Assembly: GCF_038433135.1 (NCBI RefSeq)
Contig: NZ_JBCDMV010000001.1
Location: forward strand, 92,659 to 156,658
Length of the DNA stretch: 64,000 bases
Reading direction: 5' to 3'
Source: Luteococcus sp038433135
GTDB taxonomy: Bacteria > Actinomycetota > Actinomycetes > Propionibacteriales > Propionibacteriaceae
The position numbers were made by a program, and so were the translations under genes. Shown here one piece after another: positions 26,909 through 34,341 of the stretch. Under the pieces are notes generated by a model. That model had not been told where the DNA came from. It searched no databases and saw only the letters and a list, made by a program, of their open reading frames with translations. How positions within the stretch are numbered: the stretch's first letter is position 1; each line of letters starts with the position of its first letter.

Positions 26909-28459
26909 TCAGGCTTCTTCGAGGTGGCGGGTCATGTCGCGCATCAGCTCGCGCATTGCGTCGTAGGTCTTCAGATAGGCGTGGTAATTGTGCTGGTAGG
27001 CCTCGTGGGCCGCCGCATCTGGCTCAATCACCGCAACTGTGTGGACCATCTCCCGGGCGGCGGCAGGCAGATCGGGGTAGACACCGGCGCCAACGGCGGC
27101 CATCATGGCGGAGCCCAGAACCGGGCCTTCCCGGACATCGGTGAAGGTCATCGGCACATTGGTCACGTCGGCGTGCATCTGCATCCACAGCCGGGACTTG
27201 GCCGGGCCGCCCGAGACGACGACGCTCTCCGGCGGGTAACCATTGGTGCGCATCACGTCGAAGATGCTCTGGGTGCCGAAGCAGACGCCCTCCATGATCG
27301 CTCGGAACATGTGCCCCTCGGTGTGGCCCAGGCTGAGCCCCCAGAACATCCCTCGAGAACGAGCATCGGAGTAGGGGGCGCGATTGCCCTGGAAATGGTC
27401 CAGGAGGATCAAGCCATCGGAGCCGATCGGTACTTGGCCAGCCAGTTCGTCGAGCACCTGGTAGGGGTCTCGGCCCTCCGCAGCCGCCCGTGCGCTGGCA
27501 ATCGGTGCGAGTGTGTTCTTGAACCAGGCGACGACACTGCCGGTGGAGGACTGGCCGCTCTCGACGGTGTATTCACCTTGGATCACCGCGTCGGTGAAGG
27601 AACCCCAGATCCCTTGGGCGTGCACCGGTGTCTTCGACTGCCCGATCATCACGTGGCTGGAGCCGGTGATCAGCGCCATCTTCCCGGGCTCGACGACTCC
27701 GAGGCCGATCGCGCCGGCGTAAGCGTCAATCGCGCCCTCGGCCACCGGTGTCCCGGGTTTGAGGCCCAGTTCGTGGGCTATCTGGGGGCGCAGGCCGCCA
27801 ACCACCTCGCCGATCGGCAGCAAGTTCTTGGGGAACTTGTCCAACACTCCCTCGGCGCCTGCCTTCTGGTACAGACCCACTGGCCAGCCCCCGGTGTCAC
27901 CGTCGTAGAAGTACTTGCCAGCTGCGTGGTTGAGCGACATTGCCCACTCTCCGGTGAGCTTGTTCACCAGCCAGTCCGTACAGTCGCAGATCACCGCGGC
28001 CCGGTCAAAGACCTCGGGCTCATTCCTGGCGATCCACATGGTCTTGGGCGCGCCCCATTCAGCGGACACCGGGCCAAAGCCCGAGTACTTCAAAGCCTCG
28101 TCGCCGGTAGCGGCCAGAGCGTCCGCCTCGGCTGCGGCACGGACATCCATCCAGAGCAGGGCGGGGCGCAGGTGCCGGTCGTCAGCGTCCATCGCGACCA
28201 CCGTTGCTGCTGTGGAGTCGACACCGATTCCGACGATGTCTTCGGGAACGACCTTGCCGGCTGTCATGGCCCCGCGCACCGCCTCGATGATGCAGCGCCA
28301 CCACTCGTCGGGATCCTGCTCGGCGCGGCCAGGGCGGGGGAAAGCCGTTCGCCACTCGGTGGCGAAGACAGCGATTTGCCTACCCGCTGGGTCGAAGATC
28401 CCGGCTCGTGCACCGCCGGTGCCCATGTCGATGCCGAGGAGAAGTTGTTGTGCGCTCAT
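26909..28459 (-). CDS. FGGY-family carbohydrate kinase
   Basis: A 516-residue sugar kinase. The amino-terminal phosphate-binding loop is LLGIDMGTGGARAGIFD, followed by the FGGY hallmarks AEQDPDEWW, IVGIGVDSTAATVV and ALLWMDVRA; the carboxyl domain has ALITGSSHVMIGQS, LDHFQGNRAPYSD and VVSGGPAKSRLWMQMHADV. The set is closest by eye to ribulokinase- and xylulokinase-type enzymes acting on pentuloses or tetritols. The ATG at 28459 follows GAGGTGG with 5-nt spacing; a GTG nine bases earlier is less likely. It is the first gene of the cassette, so its product phosphorylates the incoming sugar before the dehydrogenase or aldolase acts. No transporter gene is adjacent. Confidence 0.9.
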   Translation of the reverse strand: MSAQQLLLGIDMGTGGARAGIFDPAGRQIAVFATEWRTAFPRPGRAEQDPDEWWRCIIEAVRGAMTAGKVVPEDIVGIGVDSTAATVVAMDADDRHLRPALLWMDVRAAAEADALAATGDEALKYSGFGPVSAEWGAPKTMWIARNEPEVFDRAAVICDCTDWLVNKLTGEWAMSLNHAAGKYFYDGDTGGWPVGLYQKAGAEGVLDKFPKNLLPIGEVVGGLRPQIAHELGLKPGTPVAEGAIDAYAGAIGLGVVEPGKMALITGSSHVMIGQSKTPVHAQGIWGSFTDAVIQGEYTVESGQSSTGSVVAWFKNTLAPIASARAAAEGRDPYQVLDELAGQVPIGSDGLILLDHFQGNRAPYSDARSRGMFWGLSLGHTEGHMFRAIMEGVCFGTQSIFDVMRTNGYPPESVVVSGGPAKSRLWMQMHADVTNVPMTFTDVREGPVLGSAMMAAVGAGVYPDLPAAAREMVHTVAVIEPDAAAHEAYQHNYHAYLKTYDAMRELMRDMTRHLEEA

Positions 28460-28567
28460 GCTTTCCACCTCACGAAATCAGCGTTGATCACGCGACTGTT
28501 GTGGCGGCTTTGCCACCCGTCCAGAGTGCGGCGGAGCAGCGGCGGGTCACAACGGCCCAGCTGGTTT

Positions 28568-28581
28568 TGCTCAAGTGAGCA
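28568..28581. promoter_or_regulatory. Candidate SorC-type operator TGCTCA-AG-TGAGCA
   Basis: A perfect 6-bp inverted repeat with a 2-bp spacer lies 108 bp upstream of the kinase start, within the 152-bp gap after the phosphatase gene. It is the only strong symmetric site in the gap apart from a short GTGGC-GCCAC hairpin near 28500. Binding by the cassette's own regulator is inference. Confidence 0.45.
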
Positions 28582-28611
28582 GCGTGGGCGCGTTGAGGCG
28601 CGGCCCGAGGT

Positions 28612-29067
28612 CTATTTCACTTCAAGCTCGTCCAGGATTCTGGGCACGGCCCGCTCGATCGCGGCCATCGTGGCGTGGAAGCCGTCCATTCCGCCGTACC
28701 ACGGGTCGGGCAGCCCGTCGCCGGCCGAGGCCTCGGGGTCGTATTCACTGAACAGGTGCAGATTCTCGGCCTCGGGCACCAGGCGTCGCATCCGGTCGAC
28801 GTGGTACTGCTCGGCGGCCACCACCAGATCCGCCTCCCGGATCTCCCGGGCGGTGATCTGGTGCGCCCGGTGGTTCGACGTGTCATGGCCTGCCGCCTTC
28901 AACACCCGCACCGCGCGTGGATCGATCGGGGCGCCGTGTTCCTCGTCGCTGACGCCGGCGGAGGTGATCTCCACCTCCAGCCCACGCTCCGCGGCCTGGG
29001 CGCGAGCCACGCGTTCGGCCATCGGTGAGCGGCAGATGTTGCCGTGGCAGACCATGATCACCTTCAT
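28612..29067 (-). CDS. Low-molecular-weight protein-tyrosine phosphatase
   Basis: A 151-residue phosphatase beginning with the CX5R active-site loop (VCHGNICRSP, Cys at residue 7-8) and ending with the general-acid Asp in LPDPWYGGMDGF. These features and the length are typical of bacterial LMW-PTPs of the PtpA type, which dephosphorylate tyrosine phosphates on kinases, envelope-polymer enzymes or arsenate-like substrates. The start at 29067 overlaps the stop of the upstream small membrane protein gene (ATGA). The terminal PRILDELEVK sequence is echoed at 24151, on the far side of the sugar cassette. Confidence 0.93.
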   Translation of the reverse strand: MKVIMVCHGNICRSPMAERVARAQAAERGLEVEITSAGVSDEEHGAPIDPRAVRVLKAAGHDTSNHRAHQITAREIREADLVVAAEQYHVDRMRRLVPEAENLHLFSEYDPEASAGDGLPDPWYGGMDGFHATMAAIERAVPRILDELEVK

Positions 29068-29435
29068 CGCTCGTCCCCCTTCAGCACGCCGCCGACCAGT
29101 GCACTGACCACGCTGATCACCATGGAGCCGATCAACGCCGGCATCCAGCCGGTGACCCGCCAGGGCTGGCCCAGTTGCGTCGCGGCCCAGCTGGTGAGCA
29201 TCAGCATGCCCGCGTTCACCACCCACAGGAAGAGGCCCAGGGTGAGGATCACCAGCGGGAAGGAGAGCAACTTCAGGATCGGCTTCACCAAGGTGTTCAG
29301 CACGCCGAAGATCACGGCCACCACCACGATCACCAGCGCCCGCTGCGGAAGCGAGCCGCCCTGCATGACGATTCCCGGAACCAGGAAGGTGGCCAGCGCC
29401 AGTGCGGCGGCATTGGCAAGCAGTCGAGTAAGCAT
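29064..29435 (-). CDS. Phage-holin superfamily IV-like small membrane protein (YvlD type)
   Basis: A 123-residue protein of four predicted helices in the Phage_holin_4_2 family, recognised by FGVLNTLVKPILKLLSFPLVILTLGLFLWVVNAGM (here given as FGVLNTLVKPILKLLSFPL and ILTLGLFLWVVNAG) in the middle. Despite the name these chromosomal proteins are widespread and not tied to phage lysis; the role is unknown. It is translationally coupled to the tyrosine-phosphatase gene downstream. No phage genes are nearby. Confidence 0.85.
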   Translation of the reverse strand: MLTRLLANAAALALATFLVPGIVMQGGSLPQRALVIVVVAVIFGVLNTLVKPILKLLSFPLVILTLGLFLWVVNAGMLMLTSWAATQLGQPWRVTGWMPALIGSMVISVVSALVGGVLKGDER

Positions 29436-29886
29436 GCCTTCAGCCTGCCACGCTCAGCCCGGGCTGGTCCGTCGTCGCAGACAGGCCCGCACCAAACGCG
29501 TCCACCTGGTCACGAACGGCGCGACGCCGGTTGCCCGCGCCGCGCGAGGCACCCCGCGCCGATCTTGGTTCGTCACGCCCGAAATGCCGGGCGCGACCAA
29601 CACCGCCGGGCGCGCCGTGCACGATGCGGCGCGACGTGACGCCCGCCCATCCATCCTGTGCCGGTGCTGCGGTCGAGGCCAGGTGCCCGCGTCCGATTGA
29701 CCCCCATGGGACCGGCTGGGCGGCGGATTCCGAGAATCGACCTCCAGATTCGGGCCAGGGAGTGGGGTGCCCGCTCAGGACCTGAGGTCGGGCCAAAGTC
29801 TGGCGGTCGATTCTCGGAATCGGATCGATTGAGGTGCGGGCTGCCTGAGAGAATGGCCCCTCATGGACGCACGCAAGGGAGCACAG
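29436..29886. other. Intergenic region between divergent genes
   Basis: This 451-bp gap has no convincing coding sequence on either strand; the open frames are GC-shadow ORFs without start signals or recognisable domains. It contains copy 3 of the 92-bp palindromic element (29728-29819) and must hold promoters for the holin-like gene (minus) and argF (plus). Confidence 0.6.
29728..29819. repeat. 92-bp palindromic element, copy 3
   Basis: The arms TTCCGAGAATCGACCTCCAG and (reverse complement) TTCCGAGAATCGACCGCCAG are the best preserved of the four copies; the centre is unrelated. The element ends 67 bp before the argF start and lies in a divergent gap. Confidence 0.88.
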
Positions 29887-30882
29887 ATGAGCCTCAAGGG
29901 CCGCAACTTCATCAAGGAAGCCGATTTCACGCCCGACGAATGGCTGGAACTACTGGATCTGGCCGCCGAGCTGAAGGCCGCCAAGAAGGCTGGTGCCGAG
30001 ACCAAGCGCCTGCAGGGCAGGAACATCGCGTTGATCTTCGAGAAGACCTCCACCCGCACCCGCTGCTCCTTCGAGGTGGCGGCCTTTGACCAGGGTGCGC
30101 ACACCACGTACCTGGACCCCAGCGGTTCCCAAATCGGCCACAAGGAATCCATGGCCGACACCGCCCGCGTGCTGGGCCGGATGTTCGACGGCATCGAGTA
30201 CCGCGGCTTCGGCACCGAGGGCGTGCAGATCCTGGCCGACCAGGCCGGCGTGCCCGTTTGGAATGGGCTGACCAACGAATGGCACCCCACCCAGATGCTC
30301 GCCGACCAGCTCACCATGCGTGAGCACTGCGCCAAGCCGCTCAACCAGATGACCCACGCCTACCTTGGTGACGCCCGCTACAACATGGGCAATTCCTGTC
30401 TGGTCTCCGGCGCCATCGTCGGGATGGACATCCGGATCGTCGCCCCCCAGGAATTCCAGCCGGAGGCCTGGGTGGTGGAGATCGCCCAGACGATCGCCAA
30501 GACCACCGGCGCCACGATCACCATCACCGACGACGTCACCGCCGGGGTGAAGGGCTGTGATTTCATCTCCACCGACGTCTGGGTCAGCATGGGCGAGCCC
30601 AAGGAGGTCTGGCAGGAGCGGATTGCGGCACTCAAGCCCTACCAGGTCAACGCCGAGGTGATGGCAGCCACCGGCAACCCCGACTGCAAGTTCCTGCACT
30701 GCCTGCCCGCCTTCCACGACCGCAACACCACCGTGGGGGAGGACATCTTCCAGGCCACCGGAATGGATGCGCTGGAGGTGACCGACGAGGTCTTCGAGGG
30801 CCCGGCCTCGGTGGTCTTCGACCAGGCCGAGAACCGGATGCACACCATCAAGGCAGTGATGGTGGCGACGCTGGGTTCCTGA
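29887..30882 (+). CDS. argF: Ornithine carbamoyltransferase
   Basis: A 331-residue enzyme joining carbamoyl phosphate and ornithine to form citrulline (or, in arginine fermentation, running the reverse reaction). The carbamoyl-phosphate loop is FEKTSTRTRCSFEVA, then HPTQML, and the ornithine loop HCLPAFHDRNT with the catalytic Cys. The HCLPAFHD form and the length are those of the ArgI/ArcB-type long enzymes; the shorter anabolic type usually has HCLPAHRG. No arcA, arcC or other arg genes are adjacent, so the physiological direction is unsettled. The ATG at 29887 follows AAGGGAG and is preferred to 29863. A terminator follows. Confidence 0.92.
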   Translation: MSLKGRNFIKEADFTPDEWLELLDLAAELKAAKKAGAETKRLQGRNIALIFEKTSTRTRCSFEVAAFDQGAHTTYLDPSGSQIGHKESMADTARVLGRMFDGIEYRGFGTEGVQILADQAGVPVWNGLTNEWHPTQMLADQLTMREHCAKPLNQMTHAYLGDARYNMGNSCLVSGAIVGMDIRIVAPQEFQPEAWVVEIAQTIAKTTGATITITDDVTAGVKGCDFISTDVWVSMGEPKEVWQERIAALKPYQVNAEVMAATGNPDCKFLHCLPAFHDRNTTVGEDIFQATGMDALEVTDEVFEGPASVVFDQAENRMHTIKAVMVATLGS

Positions 30883-30916
30883 TCGGAGCCCGGCCCGGGC
30901 ACTGCCCACACAGACG

Positions 30917-30945
30917 GGGCCGGGCGAGGAATCCTCACCCGGCCC
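30917..30945. terminator. Bidirectional terminator between argF and the AIM24 gene
   Basis: GGGCCGGG (30917-30924) pairs with CCCGGCCC (30938-30945), and GAGGA with TCCTC inside, forming a long GC stem with one internal mismatch. It lies between two convergent genes. Confidence 0.7.
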
Positions 30946-30962
30946 TTCGCCCCTCTTGCGGA

Positions 30963-31685
30963 TCAGTTGAACAGGTTGCCGATCGCGCCGCCGACGCCGT
31001 CGCCACCGCCGTTGGGGGTGGCGACCACATTCTCGCAAGGCTGCACCACCACGTGGCCCTGGCCGCGGAAGGCCATCTGCAGCATCTCGCCGGTGCCGCC
31101 GCGCACCATCGACTTCAGACCGCCGGTGTCCATCTTGATGTCCATCTGCACGCCGCCGGTCCACATCACCACGGCCTGCGCGTCGGCAAAGGTGGGGGCC
31201 TGGGAGACGTCCAGCGCCACCGGCTCACCCTTGGTGGTGATCGCCACGAAGCCGGTGCCCTGCAGCACCACATTGAACAGGCCGCCGGTCATCATGGCCC
31301 CGCGGGCCTGGATCCGGTGGACGTCCCACTGGATCGACTGGCTGAAGCCCAGGATGTTGCCGCCGTTCACGCTGATGGTGTCGTTCTCCAGGTAGATCAC
31401 CTGAATCTCGGAGGCCTCGTCGGCCAGGAAGAGCTCGCCGTTGCCGACGCACTCCATCAGCGGGACGCCCTCACCGGTCGCGGCCTGCTTCAGCAGCTTG
31501 CCCAGACCGCCCGAGCCCTTGTTGGTGAAGTTGATCTGGCCCTGGTAGGCCACCATCGAGCCGGTGCGCGCCCAGACCGGCCCAAAGCCCATGTTCACCT
31601 TGAGCAGCTTCTTGTTCTGCAGGCTGAACTGGTGCTCGGAGTTCTTCTCGGCGTAGTCGTTGAACAGGGGTCCGTACAGGGGCAT
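30963..31685 (-). CDS. AIM24 family protein (DUF124)
   Basis: A 240-residue AIM24/TRAP-like beta-barrel protein without signal peptide. The repeats GFGPVWARTGSMVAYQGQI, GELFLADEASEIQVIYLEND and MMTGGLFNVVLQGTGFVAITTKG are typical of the family, whose bacterial function is unknown. The ATG at 31685 follows GAAGGTGA; a longer frame to 31751 adds sequence unlike the family. The last 20 residues are Gly-rich. Its upstream region contains copy 4 of the palindromic element and the divergent mug gene. Confidence 0.85.
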   Translation of the reverse strand: MPLYGPLFNDYAEKNSEHQFSLQNKKLLKVNMGFGPVWARTGSMVAYQGQINFTNKGSGGLGKLLKQAATGEGVPLMECVGNGELFLADEASEIQVIYLENDTISVNGGNILGFSQSIQWDVHRIQARGAMMTGGLFNVVLQGTGFVAITTKGEPVALDVSQAPTFADAQAVVMWTGGVQMDIKMDTGGLKSMVRGGTGEMLQMAFRGQGHVVVQPCENVVATPNGGGDGVGGAIGNLFN

Positions 31686-31808
31686 GGCGTCACCTTCGTC
31701 GTCGATTCCTGCCACGAGGGTAGGGGATGCCCGGACCACGCCGAGCCTCATTCACCGGTTCGTTCCCCAGCATTCGCCAGGGCGTCGGCTGGCGTGGCTG
31801 TCGCCGGT

Positions 31809-31899
31809 TTCCGAGAACTGACCTCCAGAATCGCCCTCGATGCGCGCCTCGCCGCCCACGCCCGTTCTCGGGGTGCGATCTGGAGGTGGATTCTCGGAA
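31809..31899. repeat. 92-bp palindromic element, copy 4 (91 bp)
   Basis: Left arm TTCCGAGAACTGACCTCCAG and right arm (reverse complement TTCCGAGAATCCACCTCCAG) flank an unrelated centre. The element lies in a divergent gap, 124 bp upstream of the AIM24 start. Confidence 0.87.
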
Positions 31900-31928
31900 A
31901 GCAGTACTGCCGTCTACTCAAAGGGTGT

Positions 31929-32001
31929 GCCACAAACTGCATCCTGATCCTGACCCAATGCCATATGTGCACCGGGTGGCAATCTCGATGCGGTTTGTGG
32001 C
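31929..32001. repeat. 73-bp palindrome upstream of mug
   Basis: GCCACAAACTGCATC (31929-31943) is matched, inverted with one mismatch, by GATGCGGTTTGTGGC (31987-32001). The interior has a second nested pair, TGCCA / TGGCA. It is unrelated to the 92-bp family and appears once in this window. Confidence 0.75.
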
Positions 32002-32043
32002 GCAGACCGAGTGGGTAGACCAGACTTCTGGCAGGCTGCCGTC

Positions 32044-32607
32044 ATGGGATTCACCGCTGCCGAGTTGCAGCGCTTCGCCGGGCGGGCGGTGCCCGACCTG
32101 CTGCCCGATCCGCTGCGGCTGCTGGTCTGCGGGATCAACCCGTCGCTGTGGACGGCGGCCACCGGGGCCCATTTCGCGCGGCCCGGCAACCGCTTCTATC
32201 CGGCGCTGGCAAGGGCGGGGATCATCTCCCACCCCTTCGACGCCGCCGACGGCTACCGACCGGAAGACCTGGCCGAACTGCACCGGCTGGGGATCGGCAA
32301 CACCAATCTGGTGGCCCGGGCCACCGCGCGGGCCGACGAACTGAGCCGCGACGAACTCCGGGCCGGCGCCACCAGGCTGGCATCCCTGGTGGCCGAACAC
32401 CACCCGGCAGTGGTCGCGGTGCTGGGCGTCACCGCCTTCCGGCAGGCCTTCGCCCAGCCGAAGGCCCAGCTGGGCGAGCAGCCGCAAGACCTGGCCGGCG
32501 CCCGGCTCTTCGTGCTGCCGAACCCGTCGGGCCTGAACGCCCACGAGACGATCGACAGCCTGGCCGCCCAGTACGCCGAGGCCGCTCGGGCGGCAGGTCT
32601 GCCGTGA
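32044..32607 (+). CDS. mug: G/U mismatch-specific DNA glycosylase (Mug)
   Basis: A 187-residue uracil-DNA glycosylase superfamily member. The Mug active-site motif is GINPS (near residue 31) and the intercalation loop is NPSGLNAH (about residue 161), both diagnostic of the Mug/TDG branch. It removes uracil or thymine, and ethenocytosine, opposite guanine. The ATG at 32044 is preferred because family similarity begins right after it; a GTG at 32011 is in frame. It is followed by an ECF sigma gene 44 bp later, probably from a separate promoter. Confidence 0.9.
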   Translation: MGFTAAELQRFAGRAVPDLLPDPLRLLVCGINPSLWTAATGAHFARPGNRFYPALARAGIISHPFDAADGYRPEDLAELHRLGIGNTNLVARATARADELSRDELRAGATRLASLVAEHHPAVVAVLGVTAFRQAFAQPKAQLGEQPQDLAGARLFVLPNPSGLNAHETIDSLAAQYAEAARAAGLP

Positions 32608-32651
32608 TCTCCCGGCCCCGGGCCAGCCGGTTCGAAGGAGAATCGGCCGGG

Positions 32652-33215
32652 GTGCAACGAAAGGCGGCTCCCGCGCGTGGTGAAGGTGTGACAGTCTTCC
32701 CCGTACTCCCGGACACCCGTCCGAGTTTCGACGACTGGCTGGCACTGCGCGGATCGAGCCTGCTCTCCTTCGCCTGGATGGTCACCCGCCACCAGGAGGA
32801 TGCCAAGGACGCGCTGCAGGATGCCCTTGCCGGGCTCTATCCACGGTGGCACCGCTTCGAGGATGTCGATGCGGCGGAGGCCTACCTCAAGCGCAGCATC
32901 GTGAATGCGTCGGTGAGCAACTGGCGCAAGACCGGCAAGCGGTTGGTGCCGGTGGCCGATCCGGGGCTGCTGCAACCGTCGGTGCCGGACTTTGCCGACG
33001 CGGTGGACGAGGCCGACCTGGCCTGGCAGCTGTGCGAGCATCTGCCCGTCCAGCAACGCGCCGCGGTGGTGCTGCGTTTCCGGGAGGACTACTCCTTTGC
33101 GGACATTGCCCGCACGCTGGAGATTCCGGAGGCCACCGCGCGCTCCCATGTGCACCGCGCGCTCGCGCGGCTGCGTACCCTGCTCAAGGCCCAGGAAGGA
33201 GGCGACGAGAGATGA
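32652..33215 (+). CDS. SigE-family ECF RNA polymerase sigma factor
   Basis: A 187-residue group-4 sigma factor. Region 2 covers LRGSSLLSFAWMVTRHQEDAKDALQDALAGLYPRW (shown in parts: SLLSFAWMVTRHQEDAKDAL and QDALAGLYPRW) and region 4 has LPVQQRAAVVLRFREDYSFAD with the helix-turn-helix EIPEATARSHVHRALARLRTL. No ATG starts the frame. A GTG at 32652 lies 11 nt after AAGGAG; another GTG at 32688 is also possible and would give 175 residues. The stop overlaps the ATG of the membrane protein downstream, the usual arrangement for a sigma factor and its anti-sigma partner. Confidence 0.85.
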   Translation: MQRKAAPARGEGVTVFPVLPDTRPSFDDWLALRGSSLLSFAWMVTRHQEDAKDALQDALAGLYPRWHRFEDVDAAEAYLKRSIVNASVSNWRKTGKRLVPVADPGLLQPSVPDFADAVDEADLAWQLCEHLPVQQRAAVVLRFREDYSFADIARTLEIPEATARSHVHRALARLRTLLKAQEGGDER

Positions 33216-34324
33216 ACGACTGGCAGGATGACGACTTCGGTCGGGAGGAAGACCTCTTCCGGCAGGCACTGGCCCGGCATGCCAAGGACCTGGCCGACGA
33301 ACCCGTCGCCTACGAGGGCCCGCGCGAGCGGCGACGGGTCTCAACCCCGGCCCGCTGGCTGGCCGTCGCGGCGACCGTCAGCTTGATTGGGGGGTCCGGC
33401 TATTGGTACCTGACCAGGCAGAATGTCGCGATGCCCGGACCCTCGGCGTCCAGCGCGATCCCGTCGATGCCCACGGCGTCACCCTCGGCGAGCAGGAGCA
33501 CGGCCAGCAACACACCCTCCCCGAGCACCGGCAAGAGCCCGTCCCAGCGGCCCAGTGTCACGGTTCCCACCCACGTGCCGAGTGCGACACCGTCGACCAC
33601 GGCATCCGGCCCGACCACGACCGCCCCCAGCCCGGCATCGAGCTCGACACCCACCGCCAGCATGACGCCCAGCGCCAGTGCAGTGCCCTCCCGGGGCACG
33701 GCCGCCCCGTCCACCGGCCCCACTGGCCCCACTGGTCCGAAGGCGCCAACCACCACCGCGACCGCCGCCGCGCCGTCGGCCACGCCCAGCGAGACCGAAC
33801 TGGGCGACTACAACCCCAATGATCCGACGCCCGCCCCGGCGGACCGGATCGGGATCGGCACGCCGGTCACCTTCGCCGGCTGGGGCCCCTATGTGCTGGG
33901 CGCCTCCCAGACGGAACTGACCAGGCGCAAGCTGGTCGTCCCCGAGACCGAGCTGTGCGAGGGCTCGGTGGGTGCGATCACCGCGCACAAGACCGTCGGC
34001 CTGCATGCCACCGACTTCGGCGGTTCCGGCCTGTACAGCCTGGTGATCTCCAACCCGATGGTGAAGACGGACAAGGGTGCCGGGGCGGGGATGACCATGG
34101 CGCAGGTGGCCAAGCTGTACGGCGGCCAGTTTGCCTACGAGCCCAAGGCGTCGGAGTACGGCAAGCCGATCACCATGGCCCGAGCCCGGCAGGGCAACCA
34201 CGAGATCATCTTCGTCGCGGTGAACTCGCAGCAGGAATACGTCTCCGCGACGCCGAAGTCCATCGTGGACCACCTGGTGGTGCGCAGCTATGCGGACTAC
34301 CTCCCCTACCAGGACGCCTGCTGA
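33212..34324 (+). CDS. Membrane-anchored Ser/Thr/Pro-rich protein, probable anti-sigma partner
   Basis: The 370-residue product has an acidic cytosolic amino terminus of about 48 residues, one membrane helix (residues 50-67, ARWLAVAATVSLIGGSGYW), a 120-residue extracytoplasmic linker made mainly of Ser, Thr, Pro and Ala, and a globular carboxyl domain (about residues 200-370) that I do not recognise, with one Cys at each end region (ETELCEGSV and YQDAC). The ATGA overlap with the sigma gene makes it the likely regulator of that factor, although no zinc-binding anti-sigma motif (HXXXCXXC) is present. The globular domain may be the signal-sensing part. Confidence 0.65.
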   Translation: MNDWQDDDFGREEDLFRQALARHAKDLADEPVAYEGPRERRRVSTPARWLAVAATVSLIGGSGYWYLTRQNVAMPGPSASSAIPSMPTASPSASRSTASNTPSPSTGKSPSQRPSVTVPTHVPSATPSTTASGPTTTAPSPASSSTPTASMTPSASAVPSRGTAAPSTGPTGPTGPKAPTTTATAAAPSATPSETELGDYNPNDPTPAPADRIGIGTPVTFAGWGPYVLGASQTELTRRKLVVPETELCEGSVGAITAHKTVGLHATDFGGSGLYSLVISNPMVKTDKGAGAGMTMAQVAKLYGGQFAYEPKASEYGKPITMARARQGNHEIIFVAVNSQQEYVSATPKSIVDHLVVRSYADYLPYQDAC

Positions 34325-34340
34325 GGGTTGGCGCCAACCC
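34325..34340. terminator. Perfect 16-bp palindrome between convergent genes
   Basis: GGGTTGGCGCCAACCC fills the entire gap between the stop codons of the anti-sigma gene (plus) and the aminotransferase gene (minus). It can act as a short terminator for both strands. Confidence 0.6.
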
Positions 34341-34341
34341 G

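Larger units (their letters stand above)
31686..32043. other. Intergenic region between divergent AIM24 and mug genes
   Basis: This 358-bp gap has no recognisable gene. It holds copy 4 of the palindromic element (31809-31899) and, 29 bp later, a different long palindrome (31929-32001). The stretch from 31900 to 32000 is less GC-rich than the surroundings. Confidence 0.6.

Noticed and set aside
29064..29435. Holin-like protein taken as sign of a prophage
   Set aside because: No lysin, capsid, integrase or other phage gene is near; the family is common on bacterial chromosomes.
32625..32655. GGTTCGAA segment considered as the T-arm of a tRNA
   Set aside because: No acceptor, D or anticodon arms can be built around it, and it serves as the leader of the sigma gene. 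No tRNA was found anywhere in the window.
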